A stretch of DNA of 5,012 bases, from the NCBI GenBank assembly GCA_017999195.1, contig JAGOBP010000348.1, forward strand, positions 1-5,012. The letters are read 5' to 3'. The notes beneath the pieces were generated by a model. It had not been told where the DNA came from. It did not search any database and was given only the letters and a program-made list of their open reading frames with translations. Origin of the DNA: Thermoflexales bacterium. GTDB lineage: Bacteria > Chloroflexota > Anaerolineae > Fen-1058. Within the stretch, counting starts at the first letter, position 1. The number at the start of each line of letters is the position of its first letter. The translations under genes were made by a program, and so were the position numbers. This document shows positions 1-5,012 of the stretch, one piece after another.

Positions 1-14
1 TGGCCCGGCAGTCA
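1..14 (-). other. In-frame TGA at an expected Cys codon, with the kinase frame continuing beyond it
   Basis: Read on the minus strand, the kinase ends F-P-R-V-P, then TGA (14-12), then CTG CCG GGC CA to the window edge, giving L-P-G-(Q/H). From knowledge of this histidine kinase subfamily, the stretch before the N-box usually reads V-P-C-L-P-G followed by a residue such as E and then N-Q-V. The TGA therefore sits at the cysteine position, one base away from TGC or TGT. The match on both sides argues for a point nonsense change, a base-call error or recoding, and against a frameshift or a natural terminus. The 3' continuation lies outside the window. Confidence 0.75.
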
Positions 15-3000
15 GGGAACGCGCGGAAAGTCGGCCTCCGGATCGGTCTGCATCTCGGCCACATATTTCCACTCGTGGCGCGCGACCGTGATGGTGTTTT
101 CGATGGCCTTGTTCAAATTCGTCGCGACTTTTTCGCCGATGTCCGGGTGCGAGAATTCGCGCATGGCTCGCACAATTTCGGCGACGCGCGCCAGGCCGCC
201 CAGCGATTCATAAATCGCTTTGGGAATTTCACGGGTCAGATAGTCCAGATCGATCTCAGTCTCGGCCCGTTCCACGTCACTCAACTGCTCACACGCCAGC
301 GCGCCACCTTTGGCCGTCTTCACCAGCCCGTGATATTTATCGAGCAGCGACACCATCTCAAAAAACGACTCTTGCAGAAAGCGCGTGTTGTCGCCCACAT
401 ATTGAATGGGCGTGTTAATCTCGTGGGCGATGCCCGCCGCCAACTGGCCGATGGCCTCTAGTTTCTGAGCCTGCACCAACTGCAATTCCATGAGTTTATA
501 TTCGGTGATCTCTTCCGCCAGCAGCAGGAAGCCAGGCCGATCGGATTCGTCGCCGACAAACGGACTGAGCGTGATGTTCAGGAAACCGTCCTTGCCGTCC
601 GGCCGCTTGTAGCGCATGCCCCCCAACTGGCCGGGACGATTTTCACGGCGAACGACGGCCGCACACTGGGCCACGGCCGCGGTGTCCCAGGGGATGCAGC
701 AGTCGGCAAAGGGGCGGCCAATGGTGTGCGCGGCGTCGATGCCAAAAGCCGCGGCCGCCGGTTCGTTCCAGTGGGTGATGCTATCATCCGGGCCGACACT
801 GATCAAGATCGACGAGATGGACGTGAGCAACTGCTGATTCTGTGCATGCGCGGTTTGCAACGCCTCTTCGGTTCGCCTGCGCTCGATCAATTCTGTTTGC
901 ACCTGCGCGTACAACAAGGCGTTCTTCTCGGCCGATGCGATGTGCAGCGCCAGCGCTTCCAGCAGTTTTAACTGGTTTTCGGTGTAAGCATTCAGGCGAT
1001 AACTGATCACTTGCAGCACGCCGTTCACCTGGTCGCCGATTTTCAGCGGCACGATCAACGCCGAACGCGCCACGTCTTCATCCGGCGGGACTTCGGTCAC
1101 CACTTCATTGGTCTGCTCGTTGACGTAGTAGATGCTCTGCGCCGTTCGCTGCAGCGCCTGATAATCACCGATCAGCCGGGCCTGTCCCGTGCGGATGACC
1201 AGACTTTGCGTGCCCTTGCCTTCGGCTTCCAGCGGGATCGGCGGGAAGTGACTGACATCCAGCCAGTTGTTGTCCATCCAGAAGGCGCGACAAATAATCA
1301 ACTGCCGGTCGGGATCAAAACTGGACACCACCAGGTTGTCATTTGGGGCAATCACCGAGATGAAGTCGCAAATCGCCTGATAGATTTCGGTCAGATCAAG
1401 CGTGCGATTGAGGCGCTGACTGGCCTCATACAACAACCGGATCTGCTCGCTTTGCTGGCGCAAAAGTTCTTCGGCCTGCTTGCGCTGGGTGATGTCCCGG
1501 GCGATGCCCACCACACCGATCACCTGCCCCTGACCGTCGCGCAGCGGCACCTTGGTCGTCAGAATCCAGCGTTGAATCCCGCCCGCCTGCACAGCCGACG
1601 GTTCCTCGCGATTGATCAGCGGCTGGCCTGATTCCATGACCTGCCGGTTATCCGCCTGGTAGCGGGCTGCCAGCTCGGGTGGATAGAAATCGGTATCGCT
1701 CTTGCCCAGCAGTTGATCGGGATCGGGCACACCCATCGCCTGGGCGTCACTGCGATTGCTCAGCACAAAACGACCGGCCCAATCGCGCACAAAAATCTGA
1801 TCGGGCACGTTGTCGATGACCGTGCGTAACAGGCGGCGTTCGCTGTCCAGCGCTTCGGCCGCCCGGCGGTGTTCGGTATCGTCATGCGAGACGACCACGA
1901 CATGCGTGACGCTGCCCCCTTCAAAATAGGGATAATAGGCCACGTCCAGATAGCGTGCCCCCAGCGCGGCAAACTCAAACCAGGCTTGATAGTGCACTTC
2001 TTGACCCGCAAAACAACGCTCCAGATTGTCCCGAATGTGCGCGGCATAGCGGTCCTGCCCCCACACTTCGGCCAATGTTTTGCCTACGATCTCCGTCCGC
2101 ACCTTGTCGTGCGCTTTGCAGTAGGCGTCATTGACGGCGACATAGGTCCGCGACTGATCAATTAACGTCATGAATTCTTTGGACGTATTGACGATGAACG
2201 CATAGCGCTTCCACATCATCTCCATGGCTTTGCGTTCGGTGACATTCGTGCCGACGCCAATCACGTCGGTGATGCGCCCCTGCTCATCCCGATGGGCTGA
2301 ATACCACATCTCAAAGGCCAGGCCGACCGCTTCGAGCGTGCTGGTAAACGTTTCGCCCGCCAATGCCCGCTGGATGTCGGCGCGAATCAGCGGCGGCAGC
2401 GGACTGGCCGCATCAAACACCGATCGGCCCACGAAGCGATTCGGATCAATCGGCTTCATCGAGTCAAGGCCCCGGCCGCGCAACAGGGTGACCACGCCCG
2501 CCGCATCGGTGGCAAACAAGAAGATGGGGGCCGCGGCCACAACGGTCTGCAAGCGCGATTCGCTTGCCTGCTGGTTATGGCGCGAAGTCAACCAGCGATC
2601 GATCACCACAAACAACACGCCCGATGACAACGACCCGAACAAAGCCAACAACCCGATGAAGTAGGCCAGCCCCGTTTGCCCCTGACGAAAGATCGGCCGC
2701 GACGTGTCCACTTCAAGCGCCAGCGCCGGCTGGCCGTCGACCGCCGGCAGCCACGCCCGTCCGCTGAGGGAGTCGTTGCTGACCACCTCGACGGCTGGCG
2801 TCATCGCCAGCGGCAAGTTGGCGACAACGTTCACGACCGACGGCTCATCGGCCCGCTGCCACTTTACGCTAAGGTGAAGCAGCCGCTCCAATCGGGCCTG
2901 CTCGGCGTCATCAAAATAGCGTCCAAAGATCAATGTGCCGTGGGCCGGTCCCTGCCCCTGGCTGGTGAGAATGGGCTGGGCGGCCATGAACAAGACACCG

Positions 3001-3461
3001 TCCGGCAACAACAACATACCCGTCTGGCCGCCCTGTGAATTGGCGTTCTGGGCGATCAGTTGATTGGCAAGCGCAACAGGCACCGCCGTCAACTCCCGAG
3101 CGCCTGGCGCGGCAGCGGCGCCATAGACCAGCTGACCGGCGGCATCGGCGATTACGACGAGGTTGACGCGCAGGTTAGCCAGAACTTGAACGTCAAACGT
3201 CGCCGAGATGAACTCGGGTGCTTCGCCCACGACGTACTGGTAAGTGTCATCCCAAACGGCATAATCAACCGTCGCAATGGTCAGTTGATCCAGTTCATTG
3301 GCCAGGCCATCCAACACCCGCACCACGTCCTGCTCGGCAGTCTGCTTTTCCAGGTCGACGTAGTTGCGCAGCCACAAGGTCTGGGCCAACAGGTAAGTTC
3401 CACCGATCATGGCCAGAAGCATGACGCCCAACAACCCGGCGACTCTGAAGCGACTTGACAT
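12..3461 (-). CDS. Multi-PAS/GAF membrane sensor histidine kinase, interrupted by an in-frame TGA before the ATP-binding domain
   Basis: This is a two-component sensor kinase that would autophosphorylate on a histidine in response to ligand, redox or other cues and pass the phosphate to an unseen response regulator. Visible order in the 1149 residues: TM helix about 7-29; extracytoplasmic CHASE4-like domain about 45-200 with the typical W70-D-D-T-Y74 motif; TM helix about 264-288; PAS 1 about 300-412, PAS 2 about 415-535 and PAS 3 about 540-660, each ending in a D/N-x-T-E/Q-x-R/K-type linker; GAF about 688-848; short coiled coil about 850-878; PAS 4 about 878-988; H-box around H1013 (AAGIAHEINTPIQ). 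No HAMP domain is apparent after TM2. The start ATG at 3461 is followed at once by a basic N-terminus and a TM helix, and AGGCGGA lies 5 nt upstream. The frame ends after only the first ~35 residues of the HATPase region, so the N, G1 and G2 boxes are absent. The bases after the TGA still encode L-P-G in frame. Sensor kinase identity is secure; whether a working kinase is made is not. Confidence 0.93.
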   Translation of the reverse strand: MSSRFRVAGLLGVMLLAMIGGTYLLAQTLWLRNYVDLEKQTAEQDVVRVLDGLANELDQLTIATVDYAVWDDTYQYVVGEAPEFISATFDVQVLANLRVNLVVIADAAGQLVYGAAAAPGARELTAVPVALANQLIAQNANSQGGQTGMLLLPDGVLFMAAQPILTSQGQGPAHGTLIFGRYFDDAEQARLERLLHLSVKWQRADEPSVVNVVANLPLAMTPAVEVVSNDSLSGRAWLPAVDGQPALALEVDTSRPIFRQGQTGLAYFIGLLALFGSLSSGVLFVVIDRWLTSRHNQQASESRLQTVVAAAPIFLFATDAAGVVTLLRGRGLDSMKPIDPNRFVGRSVFDAASPLPPLIRADIQRALAGETFTSTLEAVGLAFEMWYSAHRDEQGRITDVIGVGTNVTERKAMEMMWKRYAFIVNTSKEFMTLIDQSRTYVAVNDAYCKAHDKVRTEIVGKTLAEVWGQDRYAAHIRDNLERCFAGQEVHYQAWFEFAALGARYLDVAYYPYFEGGSVTHVVVVSHDDTEHRRAAEALDSERRLLRTVIDNVPDQIFVRDWAGRFVLSNRSDAQAMGVPDPDQLLGKSDTDFYPPELAARYQADNRQVMESGQPLINREEPSAVQAGGIQRWILTTKVPLRDGQGQVIGVVGIARDITQRKQAEELLRQQSEQIRLLYEASQRLNRTLDLTEIYQAICDFISVIAPNDNLVVSSFDPDRQLIICRAFWMDNNWLDVSHFPPIPLEAEGKGTQSLVIRTGQARLIGDYQALQRTAQSIYYVNEQTNEVVTEVPPDEDVARSALIVPLKIGDQVNGVLQVISYRLNAYTENQLKLLEALALHIASAEKNALLYAQVQTELIERRRTEEALQTAHAQNQQLLTSISSILISVGPDDSITHWNEPAAAAFGIDAAHTIGRPFADCCIPWDTAAVAQCAAVVRRENRPGQLGGMRYKRPDGKDGFLNITLSPFVGDESDRPGFLLLAEEITEYKLMELQLVQAQKLEAIGQLAAGIAHEINTPIQYVGDNTRFLQESFFEMVSLLDKYHGLVKTAKGGALACEQLSDVERAETEIDLDYLTREIPKAIYESLGGLARVAEIVRAMREFSHPDIGEKVATNLNKAIENTITVARHEWKYVAEMQTDPEADFPRVP

Positions 3462-3466
3462 GTCAA
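3455..3466. repeat. 12-bp perfect palindrome across the kinase start codon
   Basis: TTGACATGTCAA is its own reverse complement and contains the kinase ATG (3461-3459) at its centre. A site here could bind a dimeric repressor or form a small hairpin hiding the start codon, but it may be chance: M-S-S codons and a short leader explain half of it. No second copy was seen in the divergent spacer. Confidence 0.35.
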
Positions 3467-3473
3467 TCCGCCT
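3467..3473 (-). promoter_or_regulatory. Ribosome binding site of the sensor kinase
   Basis: On the minus strand AGGCGGA lies 5 nt before ATG 3461. It is an imperfect Shine-Dalgarno sequence at suitable spacing and supports this start, which is also the one that places a hydrophobic signal-anchor helix right at the N-terminus. Confidence 0.45.
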
Positions 3474-3547
3474 GCCTTTTTAGGAACCCGCGAAGGTCCG
3501 GCCATCTATCGAGCGTGCGACGACGACCGACGAATCCTTCCCGCTTC

Positions 3548-3572
3548 ATTCTACAGGTCAGGTTTGTGTCAA
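3548..3572 (-). promoter_or_regulatory. Weak sigma70-like promoter candidate for the kinase
   Basis: On the minus strand a consensus TTGACA (3572-3567) is followed by TAGAAT (3553-3548), five of six matches to a -10 box. The spacer is only 13 bp, well short of the usual 16-18, so the two boxes are unlikely to work together as a standard promoter. It is listed because no better leftward promoter is visible in the spacer between 3462 and 3702. Confidence 0.22.
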
Positions 3573-3590
3573 TGCGTTACAGATAGATAA

Positions 3591-3615
3591 CGATATGGTA
3601 TCAACGGTTATATCG
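3591..3615. promoter_or_regulatory. Inverted repeat CGATAT / ATATCG in the divergent spacer
   Basis: CGATAT (3591-3596) and ATATCG (3610-3615) form 6-bp inverted arms separated by 13 bp, just upstream of the rightward promoter and behind the leftward candidate. The geometry, about two helical turns centre to centre, would suit a dimeric regulator acting on both genes. The arms are short and AT-rich, so chance occurrence is quite possible. Confidence 0.2.
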
Positions 3616-3639
3616 CAGCGCGAACGGCAAATTCAGGAG

Positions 3640-3669
3640 TTGGGGCAGGCGTCGCAGTCGTGCTACAAT
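3640..3669 (+). promoter_or_regulatory. Extended -10 promoter for the hydroxyacid dehydrogenase
   Basis: TACAAT (3664-3669) is preceded by TGC (3661-3663), giving a textbook extended -10 TGnTACAAT. A weak -35 (TTGGGG, 3640-3645) lies 18 bp upstream; extended -10 promoters tolerate a poor -35. Transcription would start near 3676, leaving a leader of about 27 nt before ATG 3703. This placement also excludes the upstream in-frame ATG at 3595 as the start for this transcript. Confidence 0.6.
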
Positions 3670-3702
3670 ATCGGCCACTTCAAGGGACGAGGTATCTACG
3701 AC

Positions 3703-4569
3703 ATGACAAACGTGGCATTGTTGGGGCTGGGCATCATGGGCAGCGGCATCGCCCGTAACATATTGAAGGCGGGCTTTCCGCTGACGGTCTACAATCGCAC
3801 GCCGGAGAAGGCGGCGGCGCTATTGGAAGCGGGCGCGCAGTGGGCAGATTCGCCCGCCGCAGCCGCGGCGCAAGCCGACGTGATCATCAGCGTCGTCAGC
3901 GATGATGACGCTTCACGCGAGGTGTGGCTGGGCGCACACGGGGCGTTGCCCGCGCTCCGAGCGGGTGCGGTGGCGATCGAGTGCGGTACGCTCTCTTTGG
4001 AGTGGATTCGCCAACTGCACGCTTACGCCAGCGACTACACCGTGTCGATGATCGATGCGCCGTTAGGCGGCAGCAAACTCGTCGCGGAGGCGGGCACGTT
4101 GACGTTGTTCATCGGCGCCGATGACGCCGCGCTCGACATCGCGCGTCCCGTCCTGTCGGCCTTTGCGACCAACCTGATGCACTTCGGGCCGCCCGCGTCT
4201 GGCGCGACCTACAAGTTGATCAACAATCTACAAGGCGCGCTGCATTTGTTGGCTTTGGGCGAAGGCGTGGCTTTGGCGGAACGCGCGGGCTTGAACATGC
4301 AGACCGTGGCGCAAGCCTTGACGATGGGGGCCGTGTCCAGCCCGATGGTGAAGGGCAAAGCCCAAAACGTGATCGATCGCCATCACGCCGATGTGAACTT
4401 CGCGCTGCGCTGGATGCACAAAGACCTGACCTACGCCCTGCGCGCCGCCGATGAATTGGGCGTGCCCATGCCGATGGTGGCCGCCGCCCGCGAGATATTT
4501 CGCTTGGCCATGCAGCGCGGCCTGGCCGATCTGGATTTTGCCGCCGCGACGGAAGTGATTAGAGGTTGA
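3703..4569 (+). CDS. NADP-type beta-hydroxyacid dehydrogenase (3-hydroxyisobutyrate dehydrogenase / GLYR1-like)
   Basis: A soluble cytosolic oxidoreductase of the beta-hydroxyacid dehydrogenase family, which interconverts small hydroxyacids and their oxo forms (3-hydroxyisobutyrate, tartronate semialdehyde, glyoxylate, succinic semialdehyde). The 288 residues match the usual family length. Visible signatures: N-terminal Rossmann motif G8-L-G10-I-M-G13; N31-R32-T33 after beta-2, where the Arg suggests NADP preference; substrate-site D118-A-P120 leading into G131-T-L; catalytic K171 in Y-K-L-I-N-N; and F233 with K240-D241-L near the C-terminus. The G-S-K (123-125) with A-E-x-G (128-131) pattern resembles the glyoxylate/succinic semialdehyde reductase branch more than classical HIBADH, but the usual Ser after A-P-V/L is Gly122. 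ATG 3703 is chosen because the Rossmann strand begins at once and GAGG (3689-3692) lies 10 nt upstream. The TGA stop at 4567-4569 falls at the normal family end. The exact substrate cannot be assigned. Confidence 0.93.
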   Translation: MTNVALLGLGIMGSGIARNILKAGFPLTVYNRTPEKAAALLEAGAQWADSPAAAAAQADVIISVVSDDDASREVWLGAHGALPALRAGAVAIECGTLSLEWIRQLHAYASDYTVSMIDAPLGGSKLVAEAGTLTLFIGADDAALDIARPVLSAFATNLMHFGPPASGATYKLINNLQGALHLLALGEGVALAERAGLNMQTVAQALTMGAVSSPMVKGKAQNVIDRHHADVNFALRWMHKDLTYALRAADELGVPMPMVAAAREIFRLAMQRGLADLDFAAATEVIRG

Positions 4570-4570
4570 T

Positions 4571-4672
4571 CGCGCGAATGAATTCGCGCGCTGGCACGCT
4601 GTGCGCAAACACGTTAAAACGTGTTTTAACACGTTTCTGCGAAGCAGATCAGCCATCGAATTCATTCGATGG
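4571..4672. repeat. 102-bp nested palindromic (REP/BIME- or MITE-like) element
   Basis: It begins one base after the base following the dehydrogenase stop. Hairpin A (4571-4590) has an 8-bp perfect stem CGCGCGAA/TTCGCGCG with loop TGAA. Hairpin E (4653-4672) has an 8-bp perfect stem CCATCGAA/TTCGATGG with loop TTCA. A and E are placed exactly symmetrically about 4621.5, and the 12-bp core at 4575-4586 is the perfect reverse complement of 4657-4668. Outside this core the stems differ at three base pairs, each change compensated on the other strand. Between them lie small hairpins B (4594-4604, GCAC/GTGC) and D (4636-4648, TCTGC/GCAGA) and an AT-rich centre. No T-run follows any hairpin, so a classical terminator is not supported. 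No transposase and no clear target duplication are visible. The repeat family was not recognised. Confidence 0.75.
4607..4636. repeat. Phased alternating 8-bp repeats forming two competing hairpins
   Basis: The word AACACGTT at 4608-4615 recurs at 4628-4635, and its reverse complement AACGTGTT sits between them at 4618-4625, so three copies start exactly 10 bp apart in alternating orientation. As RNA or single-stranded DNA this allows two mutually exclusive stems: 4607-4613 with 4620-4626, or 4617-4624 with 4629-4636. As duplex DNA the 10-bp phasing puts all three on the same helix face. It forms the centre of the larger palindromic element. Confidence 0.6.
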
Positions 4673-4683
4673 ACCAGCCTGAG

Positions 4684-4723
4684 CCGCCCATCATCGGCTT
4701 AGATGTCCGCCTAAAGCGGGCGG
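4684..4723 (+). promoter_or_regulatory. Possible structured leader before the nucleotidyltransferase
   Basis: CCGCCC (4684-4689) can pair with GGGCGG (4718-4723), and inside it GCTTAG (4697-4702) can pair with CTAAAGC (4711-4717) with one bulged A. An alternative stem CCGCC (4707-4711) with GGCGG (4719-4723) would compete. The structure ends 17 nt before the GAGG ribosome binding site at 4741. No T-run follows. It might affect translation of the downstream gene, or be part of the neighbouring repeat; no known riboswitch was recognised. Confidence 0.3.
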
Positions 4724-4748
4724 GCATGATGACACAACGCGAGGCGAA

Positions 4749-5012
4749 TTGCTCAATCAACCCACCCCCTACCCCGATGTAAACGCCGTCCTGCTGCGCC
4801 TCTTAACCGAGGCGCAAGCCGTCTTGGGCGATGCCTTTGTCGGCCTGTATTTGTACGGTTCGCTCGCCAGCGGTGATTTCGATCCGCACCGCAGCGACAT
4901 CGATTTTGTATTTGTCACCAACGATGTGCTGCCCGCTGAAACCATTCAGCAGTTGGCAACGCTGCACGAGCGACTGGCCGCCAGTGGCTTAAAATGGGCG
5001 GCCAAATTGGAA
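4749..5012 (+). CDS. Nucleotidyltransferase-fold protein (aminoglycoside adenylyltransferase-like), 3'-incomplete
   Basis: The first 88 residues of a polymerase-beta-type nucleotidyltransferase, the fold that transfers NMP from an NTP to a small-molecule or protein acceptor. The metal and nucleotide signature is intact: G37-S38 in Y-L-Y-G-S-L-A-S-G, then S49-D50-I-D52, giving the G-S-x(10)-S-D-x-D pattern with both catalytic Asp residues. The N-terminal P-T-P-Y-P-D-V-N-A-V-L run and the later G-L-K-W-A-A-K-L-E are typical of the family related to streptomycin/spectinomycin adenylyltransferases. No ATG occurs in this frame between the stop at 4680 and the conserved region. TTG 4749 is chosen because GAGG (4741-4744) lies 4 nt upstream. 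It follows the dehydrogenase in the same direction after 179 bp of structured spacer. The acceptor-specific C-terminal domain is outside the window, so a resistance role should not be assumed. Confidence 0.87.
   Translation, partial: MLNQPTPYPDVNAVLLRLLTEAQAVLGDAFVGLYLYGSLASGDFDPHRSDIDFVFVTNDVLPAETIQQLATLHERLAASGLKWAAKLE

Noticed and set aside
1..11. Selenocysteine insertion element after the kinase TGA
   Set aside because: Only 11 bases downstream of the TGA are present, too few to judge a SECIS stem-loop, so no SECIS feature is called.
1011..1631. 206-codon plus-strand open frame opposite the kinase
   Set aside because: It lies wholly antisense to the GAF and PAS 3 coding region, its translation is rich in His, Arg and Gln without any domain, and the minus strand encodes clear family motifs. 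It is a GC-driven shadow, as are the open frames at 75-461, 616-971, 1869-2165, 2224-2664, 2676-3038 and 3060-3458.
3595..3702. 36-residue N-terminal extension of the dehydrogenase from ATG 3595
   Set aside because: The extension has no family similarity, the Rossmann fold starts at ATG 3703 with its own ribosome binding site, and the extended -10 promoter at 3661-3669 lies inside the extension.
4571..4590. Intrinsic terminator for the dehydrogenase
   Set aside because: The stem is strong but is followed by CTGGCACG, not a T-run. The same is true of the other hairpins to 4672, so Rho-independent termination is not supported.
4228..4665. 145-codon minus-strand open frame opposite the dehydrogenase 3' end and the palindromic element
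   Set aside because: It is antisense to well-conserved dehydrogenase motifs, and its N-terminal part is only translated hairpin sequence; no domain is visible.
4571..4672. CRISPR array or IS end
   Set aside because: There are only two diverged copies in inverted orientation with no regular spacers, and no transposase or flanking direct duplication is visible.

Overview
The window is a piece of a GC-rich bacterial chromosome with three genes in a divergent arrangement. No marker gene fixes the organism. The combination of a many-PAS sensor kinase, a stand-alone nucleotidyltransferase and a TGnTACAAT-type promoter would fit an environmental Chloroflexota (Anaerolineae-like) bacterium, but this is a weak inference.

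Layout. On the minus strand, 12-3461 encodes a large membrane sensor histidine kinase: TM, CHASE4, TM, three PAS, GAF, a fourth PAS, then the phosphoacceptor H-box. Its reading frame stops at a TGA (14-12) exactly where the ATP-binding domain should continue. The bases beyond the TGA still read in frame as the family sequence (L-P-G), so this looks like a single-codon interruption rather than a natural C-terminus. A 241-bp divergent spacer (3462-3702) carries a good extended -10 promoter for the rightward gene and only weak candidates for the kinase. Rightward, 3703-4569 is a complete 288-aa NADP-type beta-hydroxyacid dehydrogenase of the 3-hydroxyisobutyrate dehydrogenase / glyoxylate-succinic semialdehyde reductase group. 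One base after its stop codon begins a 102-bp nested palindromic element (4571-4672). Its two end hairpins are exact mirror placements of each other, share an inverted 12-bp core, and differ by compensated base-pair changes. Its AT-rich centre holds an 8-bp word in alternating orientation at exact 10-bp steps. A further hairpin-capable leader (4684-4723) precedes a TTG-initiated nucleotidyltransferase (4749 to the window end, incomplete).

How they work together: no shared pathway is evident. The kinase is a signalling protein with no response regulator in view. The dehydrogenase and nucleotidyltransferase are co-oriented and could be co-transcribed through the palindromic element, but they are functionally unrelated as far as the sequence shows. 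The two observations most worth checking are the in-frame TGA in the kinase and the covarying palindromic element.
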